DNA of 12,039 nucleotides from positions 1 through 12,039 of the forward strand of contig CALBTN010000160.1 in NCBI GenBank assembly GCA_937967345.1, read 5' to 3'. Source of the DNA: an uncultured Rubrivivax sp. (GTDB lineage: Bacteria > Pseudomonadota > Gammaproteobacteria > Burkholderiales > Burkholderiaceae_C). Below, piece after piece: positions 1 to 5,699 of the stretch (its first letter is position 1; every line of letters begins with the position of its first letter). The notes under the pieces were generated by a model. That model saw only the letters and a list, made by a program, of their open reading frames with translations, searched no databases and was not told where the DNA came from. The translations under genes were made by a program, and so were the position numbers.

Positions 1-549
1 GCGCCACACAGCGCCAGTGCCCGCAGCGACGCTGCCACGCTGGCCGCGCTGGCCGGGTTGCCGCAGCCGGCTTCGGCCGTGGCGCCCGCACCGGGCGAGG
101 CTGCCGCCGCGCCGGTGCAAGCCGACATCGCCGAAGCGGTCGGCACCGAGCCGTTCGCCCCGGCGCTGGCATCGCGCCTGAGCGTGCTGGTGCGCGAGGG
201 CGTCGAGCACGCGCAACTGCGGCTCAACCCGGTGGAGATGGGGCCGATCGAGGTGCGCATCCGTATCGACGGTGTGCACACCCAGGTGGACTTCAGTGCA
301 GCGCAGGCCCACACCCGTCAGGCGCTGCAAGAGGCGGTGCCGGCGCTGGCCGGCGCGCTGCGCGAGGCCGGGCTGACACTGACCGGCGGCGGCGTGTTCG
401 ATCAACCGCGTGAGCCGCGCGGCGAAACGGCGCCGCGCGACGCGCGCCACAGCCAGACGTCGCGCGACTGCACGGCCGGCGAGGCGGCGACTGCCGCCAC
501 CGCGCCACGGCCGTCGCGCGCGCGCGGCGTGCTCGACCTCTATGCCTGA
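1..549 (+). CDS. fliK: Flagellar hook-length control protein FliK, C-terminal part (5' end outside window)
   Basis: The frame is open from base 1 to the TGA at 547-549, so this is the 3' end of a longer gene; the TTG at 58 is not a credible start. About 182 codons are visible. The segment at roughly 163-405 has the FliK C-terminal (Flg_hook) signature: the LRLNPVEMGPIEVRI core, then VDFSA, then TRQAL and a predicted helix ending REAGLTL. In known FliK proteins this domain contacts the export-gate protein FlhB and switches secretion from hook to filament subunits, while the variable N-terminal part, missing here, measures hook length. The flanks of the domain are Ala/Pro/Arg-rich and low in complexity, as usual for FliK. 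The residues after the domain (about 45, Arg/Ala-rich) look unstructured. No other flagellar gene follows inside the window, so fliK is probably the last gene of its operon. The family is clear; the full length is unknown. Confidence 0.9.
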   Translation, partial: APHSASARSDAATLAALAGLPQPASAVAPAPGEAAAAPVQADIAEAVGTEPFAPALASRLSVLVREGVEHAQLRLNPVEMGPIEVRIRIDGVHTQVDFSAAQAHTRQALQEAVPALAGALREAGLTLTGGGVFDQPREPRGETAPRDARHSQTSRDCTAGEAATAATAPRPSRARGVLDLYA

Positions 550-631
550 TTCGTATCGGCTGCGCCATAGCGCGCTGCCGCCACCCGCGGCCGGCGAAAC
601 GGGCGTGCAATGGGGCTGCGGCGGCGTTCGA

Positions 632-731
632 CACCGAGATCGGGTTCGCAGGCGGTGCTTCGAACCCGTGTCTCAGGTGAACCCGCGGCGCCACGAGCAC
701 CCCGCACTGTCGCCGGGGGGCCTGGTGCCGT
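632..731 (+). other. Strongly folding segment upstream of the IS110 relic; possible bridge-RNA fossil
   Basis: Two hairpins can be drawn by eye. The first pairs 632-635 with 676-679, 636-639 with 671-674 and 641-648 with 661-668. That is 16 Watson-Crick pairs, with A675 bulged, a small internal loop and a 12-nt terminal loop (649-660). The second pairs 685-693 with 723-731 (9 pairs, including two G-U), with an inner CCCC/GGGG pairing at 700-703 and 715-718. No T-run follows either hairpin, so a plain intrinsic terminator for fliK is unlikely. The segment ends 67 bp before the transposase start codon. Known IS110 elements have a non-coding left end before the transposase gene that encodes a multi-stem bridge RNA, so this could be its remnant. 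That identification is inference; a Rho-dependent or mRNA-stabilising structure after fliK is the main alternative. Confidence 0.35.
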
Positions 732-798
732 CGAGCACGCACTTCAGACTTCGATGACGCGGGCCGCACGCCGGTGTCGCCGCGCCACGGAGGTGACC

Positions 799-951
799 AT
801 GGCAGTCATCCATCCGCGCTGAGCGGGCCTGGACCTACACAAGCAGCCTGTCGCGGCCTGCATGCGCATCGCAAGCGGCGCTGCGCTGGTACAGGAGGCT
901 CGAACCTTTGCGGCGACGACCTCGGGGCCGCTGGCACTGTGCGCCTGGCTG
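799..951 (+). pseudogene. IS110-family transposase, N-terminal relic
   Basis: Read from the ATG at 799, the frame gives MAVIHPR, a TGA at 820-822, then AGLDLHKQPVAACMRIASG and on to about LALCAWL. This matches the usual start of IS110-family DEDD transposases (GLDVHK with the first catalytic Asp, then a TF..T..GL..L..WL pattern). After codon 51 the expected segment (the HGVTHVAMESTGVYWKP type) is absent and I see no similarity further on. The stop sits where a Cys or similar residue usually stands, so a single base change probably created it. A good ribosome-binding site (GGAGG at 789-793) is still present. The frame stays open far beyond 951, but that is a high-GC artefact. The relic is therefore disrupted twice, by a nonsense codon and by truncation, and cannot encode a working enzyme. 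Confidence 0.75.
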
Positions 952-1044
952 AGGTTCCTCGCCCATCGGGTGCCGCCTTGTGCGGCGCTCGGACACTTGA
1001 CACCCACCCGCCCGGGCCGCGCCGGAGCCTGGCGGCGCAGGACC

Positions 1045-1050
1045 TACACT
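1045..1050 (+). promoter_or_regulatory. Candidate -10 box (TACACT) immediately before cobT
   Basis: TACACT resembles the sigma-70 -10 hexamer and lies 7 nt before the cobT ATG. Transcription would begin at or within a base or two of the start codon, giving a leaderless mRNA. This fits the lack of a Shine-Dalgarno sequence in the 15 bases before the ATG. No convincing -35 box stands 16-18 bp upstream, so support is weak. Confidence 0.25.
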
Positions 1051-1057
1051 CGGCCGC

Positions 1058-2128
1058 ATGGCTGTCAGCCGATCGCTCATCGCTCCGACGTCGAATCCGC
1101 TGCTCGAGCGCGCGCTGCTGGAAAAGCTGACGCGCCGCGCCGAGGCCGCCGGCAGCCTGGGCAAGCTCGAACCGCTGGCGCTGCGCCTGGGGTTGATGCA
1201 AGACACCTTGAAACCGCGGCTGCGCGATCCGCAGCTGCTGGTGTTCGCGGCCGACCACGGCATCGCGGTCGACGGCATCGACAGCGCCGCGCGGCGTTCC
1301 ACCGCCGAGCAAGTGCAGCGGCTGCTGGCCGGTCAACTGCCGCTGGCGGTGTTCGCGCGCATCCAGCAGATCGCGCTGACCGTGGTCGATTGCGGTGTGG
1401 CCGACAACCTTGCCGCGCACGATGGCCTGCTGATGCGCAAGATCGCCTACGGCACGCGCAACGCGCGCCTCGGCGCGGCGATGACGCTGGACCAGGCGCA
1501 CGCCGCGATGCGCGCGGGCATGGAGATCGGCGACTCGCTCAGCGGCAACGCACTGCTTTGCGCCGGCCTGGGCGTGGGCGCGCACCTGTCGTCGGCGCTG
1601 GTGCTGTCGCGGCTGACCGACACGCCGGTGCGCGAACTGCTGGTGTCGGGCCAGGACGGCGCCGGCGAAGGCCTCGACCACCTGTTGGCAGTGGCACACG
1701 CCGCGCACGCGCGCCACCGCGACCTGCGCGAGCCGATCGAGGTGCTGGCCGCGTTCGGCGGCTTCGAGATCGCGCTGATGGTCGGCGCGATCCTGGTGGC
1801 GGCCAGCAAGCGCCATCTGGTGCTGATCGACGGCATCGCCGCCTGCGCCGCGCTGATGCTGGCGGCACGCATCGCGCCCCCGGTCACCGACTACTGCGTG
1901 TTCTGCCGCAGCCACGCGCACCACGGGCTGGACAAGGCACTGCACCTGTTTCGCGCGTCGGCGCTGCTCGAGCTGGACCTGGAAAGCAACGACGGCACCG
2001 GCGCCACGCTGGCCTGGCCGCTGGTGCGCAGCGCCGCGGCCTTGCTCACCGAAGTGGCCGACGGCGAAGACCCAGGCCCGTCGCGGCCGACGCCGATCGC
2101 CCCGGTCGGCCCGGCGGTGGCCGGCTGA
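1058..2128 (+). CDS. cobT: CobT-like nicotinate-nucleotide--dimethylbenzimidazole phosphoribosyltransferase, divergent form
   Basis: The 356-residue protein has the length and layout of CobT, which transfers phosphoribose from nicotinate mononucleotide to 5,6-dimethylbenzimidazole to make alpha-ribazole phosphate for the lower loop of cobalamin, in the cytoplasm. Supporting segments are FAADHGIAVDG (63-73), AMRAGMEIGD (150-159), the glycine-rich AAFGGFEIALMVGA (231-244), LVLIDGI (254-260) and NDGTGATLAWPLVRSA (311-326). Several hallmarks deviate. The family GEGTGA motif, with the catalytic Glu (Glu317 in Salmonella CobT), reads NDGTGA, putting Asp312 in the Glu position. The GIGNTT motif reads GVGAHL near 171-176, and the SHRSAEPGH stretch is replaced by FCRSHAHHG (282-290). 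I recall related proteins in other Burkholderiales with the same changes, so this may be a subfamily rather than a damaged gene. No other cobalamin gene is nearby. Start chosen at the ATG where similarity begins, although it lacks an obvious Shine-Dalgarno. Confidence 0.8.
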   Translation: MAVSRSLIAPTSNPLLERALLEKLTRRAEAAGSLGKLEPLALRLGLMQDTLKPRLRDPQLLVFAADHGIAVDGIDSAARRSTAEQVQRLLAGQLPLAVFARIQQIALTVVDCGVADNLAAHDGLLMRKIAYGTRNARLGAAMTLDQAHAAMRAGMEIGDSLSGNALLCAGLGVGAHLSSALVLSRLTDTPVRELLVSGQDGAGEGLDHLLAVAHAAHARHRDLREPIEVLAAFGGFEIALMVGAILVAASKRHLVLIDGIAACAALMLAARIAPPVTDYCVFCRSHAHHGLDKALHLFRASALLELDLESNDGTGATLAWPLVRSAAALLTEVADGEDPGPSRPTPIAPVGPAVAG

Positions 2129-2153
2129 CACGGGTTCGCCCGGAAAACCCGTG
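2129..2153 (+). terminator. Hairpin directly after the cobT stop codon
   Basis: CACGGGTT (2129-2136) and AACCCGTG (2146-2153) form a perfect 8-bp stem with a 9-nt loop, starting at the base after the cobT stop. No T-run follows, so it is not a classical intrinsic terminator; it may protect the mRNA 3' end or act with Rho. Confidence 0.4.
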
Positions 2154-2182
2154 CGCTGCCGACGCTTGGCGGCCGGTGGCAT

Positions 2183-2200
2183 GCAGCGCTCGCGCGCTGC
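2183..2200. terminator. Second compact hairpin downstream of cobT
   Basis: GCAGCGC (2183-2189) pairs perfectly with GCGCTGC (2194-2200) around a 4-nt loop. Being symmetrical, it could serve either of the converging genes cobT and the DUF1810 gene. There is no T-run on either side, so the role is uncertain. Confidence 0.3.
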
Positions 2201-2247
2201 AAGACAGCGCTGATCGCACGACCGTCTCAGAGTCCGTGAAGTATTCC

Positions 2248-2368
2248 GGCGCGTCCGAGCGGGCGTCCGAAACGGCGTCGATCCAGGCGCAAAGCACAGC
2301 CGCAGCCCGGGCTACGGCGAGCATTTGCAACGACGAGCGGCGCCGTTTCGGCGCGTTCGAGCGGGCGT
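2248..2368. repeat. Direct and inverted repeats in the cobT / DUF1810 convergent gap
   Basis: A 19-nt unit at 2248-2266 recurs at 2350-2368 with one mismatch (18 of 19 identical). Between and overlapping the copies, 2267-2277 (CCGAAACGGCG) is the exact reverse complement of 2341-2351. The stem extends by three more pairs, one of them a wobble (2278-2280 with 2338-2340), closing a loop of 57 nt. No gene is visible in the gap from 2129 to 2389. The arrangement could be a small palindromic repeat element or a bidirectional transcript-end structure; I do not recognise a named family. Confidence 0.45.
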
Positions 2369-2389
2369 GGCGGCATGCTTCACCGACTC

Positions 2390-2821
2390 TCAGCCGAGCA
2401 AGCGCAGCGTCCGCGGATCCGGCTGCCCCGCGTAGAAGCGCCGCAGCGCCTGCGCGAAGCACGGCTCGTGCGGCGCGACCTCGGCGAACAGCGTCAGGCA
2501 CGAGCGGAACTTCAGCGCGTCGACCTCGCCGAGGATCTGCGCGGCGCTGCGGTCCTCGTGCTGCAGCACGGCCTGCACGCACTGCACCAGCCGGGGCGCC
2601 AACAGCGGGTGCGCGGCGTAGGCAAGCGCCTCTTCGCGGCCGTCCAGGCCGTACTGCCACGCCATGCTGCTGTGGCCCAGCCCGCGCAGCTGCGGCAGCA
2701 CGTACCACATCCAATGCGTGCCCTTGCACCCGGCGCGCAGCTCGGCCAGCGCGCGCTCGAAGTCGGGTTGCTGCGCCCGCACGAAGCGCTCCAGCGCAGC
2801 AGCGGCATCACCTGTGGCCAT
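2390..2821 (-). CDS. DUF1810 family protein
   Basis: The 143-residue protein matches the DUF1810 pattern along its whole length: LERFVRAQ (10-17) followed by THWMWYVLPQLRGLG (35-49), then HSSMAWQYG, a DGREEALAYAAHPLL segment, the AAQILGEVDALKFRSC region and LTLF, and the closing FYAGQPDPRTLRLLG. The Trp-Met-Trp-(Tyr/Phe) stretch is the most recognisable part of the family. The proteins are small, cytoplasmic and mostly helical; their biochemical role is not established, and the name calpastatin seen in some databases has no functional basis here. I chose the ATG at 2821 because similarity starts directly after it. A longer in-frame reading begins at 2857 but adds residues unlike the family. 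The gene diverges from the oxidoreductase gene at 2890, leaving 68 bp for both promoters. Confidence 0.88.
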   Translation of the reverse strand: MATGDAAAALERFVRAQQPDFERALAELRAGCKGTHWMWYVLPQLRGLGHSSMAWQYGLDGREEALAYAAHPLLAPRLVQCVQAVLQHEDRSAAQILGEVDALKFRSCLTLFAEVAPHEPCFAQALRRFYAGQPDPRTLRLLG

Positions 2822-2889
2822 CGCGGATCGGGATGAAGGGTCAGCAAAGCCTAGCATCGCAGCGACAGCGCCGCACAGGAGAAGCGTCG

Positions 2890-3948
2890 ATGAAGGTCTA
2901 CACCACCGCCCCGCTCGAAGACCCGCGGCGGGCACGCACGCTGTACCCGCAGCTCGAGCAGATCGGCTACGACGGCGTGTTCTCGTTCGAGGCCAAGCAC
3001 GACCCCTTCGTCGCGCTGGCCGTCGCCGCCGAGCACACGCAGCGGCTGCGCCTGGGCACCGGCATCGCGATCGCGTTCGCGCGCAACCCGATGAACCTGG
3101 CCAACCTGGGCTACGACCTGCAGTCGATCAGCGGCGGGCGCTTCGTGCTGGGGCTGGGTTCGCAGGTCAAGCCGCACATCGAGAAGCGCTTCAGCGCGGT
3201 GTGGTCGCACCCGGCCGAGCGCATGCGCGAGATCGTGCAGGCGATCAAGGCGATCTGGGACTGCTGGGAAGGCCGCGGCAAGCTCGACTTTCGCGGCCGC
3301 TTCTACACCCACACGATCATGATTCCGGCCTTCAACCCGGGGCCGAACCCCTACGGCCCGCCGCCGATCCTGACCGGCGGCTTCGGCCCGTTGATGACCG
3401 CGGTGGCGGGCGAGGTGGCCGACGGCTTCATCGCGCACCCGTTCAACAGCCGCCGCTCGCTGCTGCAAAACACGCTGCCGGCGCTGCAGCGCGGGCTGGC
3501 CGCAAGTGCCCGCCAGCGCAGCGGCTTCGAGGTGATCTGCGCCACGCTGGTGGTGACCGCGGCCACCGAGGAAGCCTTCGCCGCGGCCAAGCTCGCGGCG
3601 CGCAAGCAGCTGGCGTTCTACGGCTCGACGCCGGCCTACAAGCCGACGCTGAGCTGCCACGGCTGGGACGGCATGCACGACGAGCTGAACCGGCTGTCCA
3701 AGGCCGGACGCTGGGACGACATGACCGGCCTGATCGGCGACGACGTGCTCGAAGAGATCGCGGTGGTCGGCGAGCCGCAGCACATCGCCGCCAAGCTGCG
3801 CGCGCGGCTGGACGGCATCGCCGATGGCGTGAGCCTGACGCACAACCGTTTCCCCGACCCGGATCACTGGGCCGGCGTGGTGCACCAACTGCAGCGCGCA
3901 CGCGCCGGCAGCGACCACGGCAGCGGCGCAGCCCGGCAGCCAGGCTGA
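2890..3948 (+). CDS. LLM class (luciferase-like) flavin/F420 oxidoreductase, TIGR03617-type
   Basis: The 352-residue protein is a luciferase-like TIM barrel. The sequence shows the early strand and loop GYDGVFSFEAKHDPFVALAVAAEHT, then RLRLGTGIAIAFARNPM, the LQSISGGRFVLGLGSQV segment typical of the superfamily, an AERMREIVQAIKAIWDCWEG helix, GPPPILTGGFGP, and the late FYGSTPAYKPTLSCHGW motif that marks the TIGR03617 group. Proteins of this group are named F420-dependent by their resemblance to mycobacterial enzymes. Nothing here shows which cofactor (F420 or FMN) or substrate is used. A good ribosome-binding site (AGGAGA at 2877-2882) sits 7 nt before the ATG and settles the start, although the frame is open far upstream. 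The C-terminal 15 or so residues are low in complexity. It appears to be a single-gene unit: nothing tightly follows it. Confidence 0.88.
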   Translation: MKVYTTAPLEDPRRARTLYPQLEQIGYDGVFSFEAKHDPFVALAVAAEHTQRLRLGTGIAIAFARNPMNLANLGYDLQSISGGRFVLGLGSQVKPHIEKRFSAVWSHPAERMREIVQAIKAIWDCWEGRGKLDFRGRFYTHTIMIPAFNPGPNPYGPPPILTGGFGPLMTAVAGEVADGFIAHPFNSRRSLLQNTLPALQRGLAASARQRSGFEVICATLVVTAATEEAFAAAKLAARKQLAFYGSTPAYKPTLSCHGWDGMHDELNRLSKAGRWDDMTGLIGDDVLEEIAVVGEPQHIAAKLRARLDGIADGVSLTHNRFPDPDHWAGVVHQLQRARAGSDHGSGAARQPG

Positions 3949-4129
3949 GACGCACTTTGCTGGTGGCCCGCCGCTGATGCCACGGCGTGCGCTCAGCAGC
4001 AAGCAAGCGGCACCCGCTCGCGAACGCACACGATGCGTCGGAAGCGCCAGGACGTTTCATGCCGCTCGGTCGCGAAACCGCACAAGCCATGCTGCCGGCG
4101 CCGCCGCCGGGGCCGCGTGGCGACACGCC

Positions 4130-4135
4130 TATGAT
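4130..4135 (+). promoter_or_regulatory. Candidate -10 box (TATGAT) for the BON-LysM gene
   Basis: TATGAT differs from TATAAT at one base and would start a transcript about 100 nt before the ATG at 4244. No good -35 hexamer is seen 16-18 bp upstream, so this is tentative. I see nothing else in the gap from 3949 to 4243. Confidence 0.25.
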
Positions 4136-4243
4136 GGCGGCCCAGTCCCCGTTCGCGGGATACGCGGGCACGACAGCCGCAAGCGCGGCCGCTGCCCACA
4201 CCGTGCGATGTTTCGATCGCCCCACCTCACAGGAGAGTACGAC

Positions 4244-4744
4244 ATGGGTTTGATGAGTTTTTTCAAGGAGGCCGGCGAGAAGCTGTTCGGCAAGGGCGAT
4301 GCCAAGGCGGCGCAAGAAGCCGCGGCGAAGGCGCCGTCGCCCGAGAACATCGCCGCACTGAACGCGACCGCCGCCAAGGCGATCGAGGGCTACCTGGCGA
4401 CGCAGTCGCTGGCGGTCGACGATCTCAAAGTGGACTTCGACGGCGCCAGCACCACGGTCACGGTGTCGGGCGTGGCCGCCGACCAGGCCACCAAGGAGAA
4501 GGTGCTGCTGTGCTGCGGCAACGTGCACGGCGTGTCGGCCGTCAATGACAAGCTGACGGTGAAGGCCGCGGCGCCCGAAGCGCAGTGGCACACCGTGGTC
4601 AGCGGCGACAACCTGTCGAAGATCGCCAAGAAGTTCTACGGCGACGCCAACAAGTACCCGCTGATCTTCGAGGCCAACAAGCCGATGCTGTCGCACCCGG
4701 ACAAGATCTATCCGGGGCAGATGCTGCGCATTCCGCCGGCCTGA
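4244..4744 (+). CDS. kbp: BON-LysM protein of the Kbp (YgaU) type
   Basis: The 166-residue protein has a short amphipathic N-terminus (MGLMSFFKEAGEKLFG), a BON domain at about 41-107 (AAKAIEGY, then the VDDLKVDFDGASTTVTVSGVA strand region and VLLCCGNVHGVSAVNDKL) and a LysM domain at about 115-164 (HTVVSGDNLSKIAKKFYGD, IFEANKPML, IYPGQMLRIP). This is the architecture of E. coli Kbp/YgaU, a soluble cytoplasmic K+ sensor needed for growth at high K+. There is no signal peptide, in line with a cytoplasmic place despite the LysM fold. AGGAG at 4231-4235 lies 8 nt before the ATG and fixes the start; the longer open frame upstream (from 3977) lacks family similarity. The consecutive Cys pair at 90-91 is unusual in the family as I know it. 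The potassium role is inferred from E. coli. Confidence 0.9.
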   Translation: MGLMSFFKEAGEKLFGKGDAKAAQEAAAKAPSPENIAALNATAAKAIEGYLATQSLAVDDLKVDFDGASTTVTVSGVAADQATKEKVLLCCGNVHGVSAVNDKLTVKAAAPEAQWHTVVSGDNLSKIAKKFYGDANKYPLIFEANKPMLSHPDKIYPGQMLRIPPA

Positions 4745-4755
4745 CACGCGGCAGC

Positions 4756-4782
4756 CACGCGGCCGGCCCAAGGCCCCGCGTG
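4756..4782 (+). terminator. Hairpin after the BON-LysM gene
   Basis: CACGCGG (4756-4762) pairs with CCGCGTG (4776-4782), and the inner GGCC pair (4765-4768 with 4772-4775) continues the stem after a 2-nt bulge, leaving a 3-nt loop. It begins 11 nt after the stop codon. No T-run follows, so termination, if any, would be Rho-assisted or partial, and read-through into ppk2 is possible. Confidence 0.4.
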
Positions 4783-4843
4783 TGCGCCGCCGCCGGCGTT
4801 GGCATGCCAGTTCAGGGCCAACACGCACCGAAGAGGCAACCCC

Positions 4844-5662
4844 ATGAACAAGAAGAAGCAGGACAAGGCACCGCACGCCGGCAGCGGCAAGTCCGGCACG
4901 GGCAATTACCGGGAAGAGTTGGAGCGGCTGCAAGTCGAGCTGGCCCACCTGCAGGCCTGGGTGGTGAAAACCGGCGCACGCATCGTCGTGCTGTTCGAGG
5001 GCCGCGACGCCGCCGGCAAGGGCGGCATGATCAAGCGCATCACCGAGCGTGTCAGCCCGCGCGTGTTCCGCGTGGTGGCGCTGCCGGCGCCCACCGACCG
5101 CGAGAAGACGCAGGTCTACCTGCAGCGCTACATCAAGCATCTGCCGGCCGCCGGCGAGGTGGTGATCTTCGACCGCAGTTGGTACAACCGCCCGGGCGTC
5201 GAGCGCGTGATGGGCTTTTGCAGCGAACAAGACGCCAGCCGCTACCTGAAGCTGATGCCCAACTTCGAGACCTACCTGGTCGACTCGGGCATTTTGCTGG
5301 TCAAGTACTTCCTCACCGTCGGCATGCAAGAGCAGCAAAAGCGCTTCGAGCAGCGCATCCACGACCCGTTGCGGCAGTGGAAGTTGAGCCCGATGGACAT
5401 CGCCTCCTACCGGCGCTGGTGGGCCTACTCGGCGGCCTACGACGACATGATCCGCTTGACCGACACGCCGCACGCGCCCTGGTGGATCGTGCCTTCGGAC
5501 GACAAGAAGCGCGCGCGCATCAACTGCATCTCGCACCTGCTCAGCCTGATTCCCTACGAACGGGTGCCGTTCAAGAAGCCGGACCTGGGCCAGCGCGACA
5601 AGCAGCCCAAGGGCTACGAGCCGGACCCCAGCGAACGCCATGTGGTGCCCGATGTCTTCTGA
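4844..5662 (+). CDS. ppk2: Polyphosphate kinase 2, class I
   Basis: The 272-residue protein carries the PPK2 fold. Walker A is GRDAAGKGGMIK (53-64) and Walker B is VVIFDRSWYNR (106-116, with the Asp-Arg pair at 110-111). Also present are the EKTQVYLQRYIKHLP segment between them, PGVERVMGFC (117-126), and the lid-region pattern with QQKRFEQRIHDPLRQWKLSPMD. Class I PPK2 enzymes move phosphate between polyphosphate and nucleoside diphosphates, mainly running towards ATP or GTP formation; the direction in this organism cannot be read from sequence. The first 20 residues are Lys/Gly/Ser-rich and probably disordered. GAGG at 4833-4836 lies 7 nt before the ATG. The gene follows a potassium-binding type protein and ends 37 bp before a Na+/phosphate cotransporter-type gene, which suggests a phosphate-handling transcription unit. 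Confidence 0.95.
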   Translation: MNKKKQDKAPHAGSGKSGTGNYREELERLQVELAHLQAWVVKTGARIVVLFEGRDAAGKGGMIKRITERVSPRVFRVVALPAPTDREKTQVYLQRYIKHLPAAGEVVIFDRSWYNRPGVERVMGFCSEQDASRYLKLMPNFETYLVDSGILLVKYFLTVGMQEQQKRFEQRIHDPLRQWKLSPMDIASYRRWWAYSAAYDDMIRLTDTPHAPWWIVPSDDKKRARINCISHLLSLIPYERVPFKKPDLGQRDKQPKGYEPDPSERHVVPDVF

Positions 5663-5699
5663 TTGACGCTTCTGGTTGACGCGACCGTCCACACGGGCG

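Larger units (their letters stand above)
550..1057. other. 508-bp stretch without an intact gene, between fliK and cobT
   Basis: No intact coding region is supported here. The stretch holds a folded segment (632-731), the 5' remnant of an IS110-type transposase (799-951), and about 100 bp before cobT with no clear gene. A short hairpin of 5 bp (972-976 with 982-986) lies in that last part. I could not recognise the right end of the element or a target-site duplication, so the deletion that removed the rest of the element may have ended anywhere between about 951 and cobT. Confidence 0.6.

Noticed and set aside
641..680. GGTTCGA-like and CGAACCC stretches resembling a tRNA T-arm
   Set aside because: The perfect inverted repeat folds as a simple hairpin. 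No acceptor stem, D-arm, anticodon arm or CCA end can be placed around it.
997..1002. Perfect TTGACA hexamer upstream of cobT
   Set aside because: No -10-like hexamer lies 15-19 bp downstream; the only TACACT is 42 bp further, too far to pair with it.
831..1049. Ten-base sequence GGACCTACAC present both in the transposase relic (831-840) and before cobT (1040-1049)
   Set aside because: It is too short to tell from chance in this composition, and the first copy is inside coding-derived relic sequence. I see no sign that it is an element end or target duplication.
862..3948. Open frame of 1028 codons on the plus strand that joins the transposase relic to the LLM oxidoreductase
   Set aside because: Between the two it runs out of frame through cobT and antisense to the DUF1810 gene. 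The oxidoreductase has its own ribosome-binding site and ATG at 2890. The joining is a result of few stop codons in high-GC DNA.
3977..4243. N-terminal extension of the BON-LysM gene by 89 residues
   Set aside because: Family proteins begin at the MGLMSFF-type start, which here has a well-placed AGGAG; the upstream residues are Arg/Ala-rich noise.
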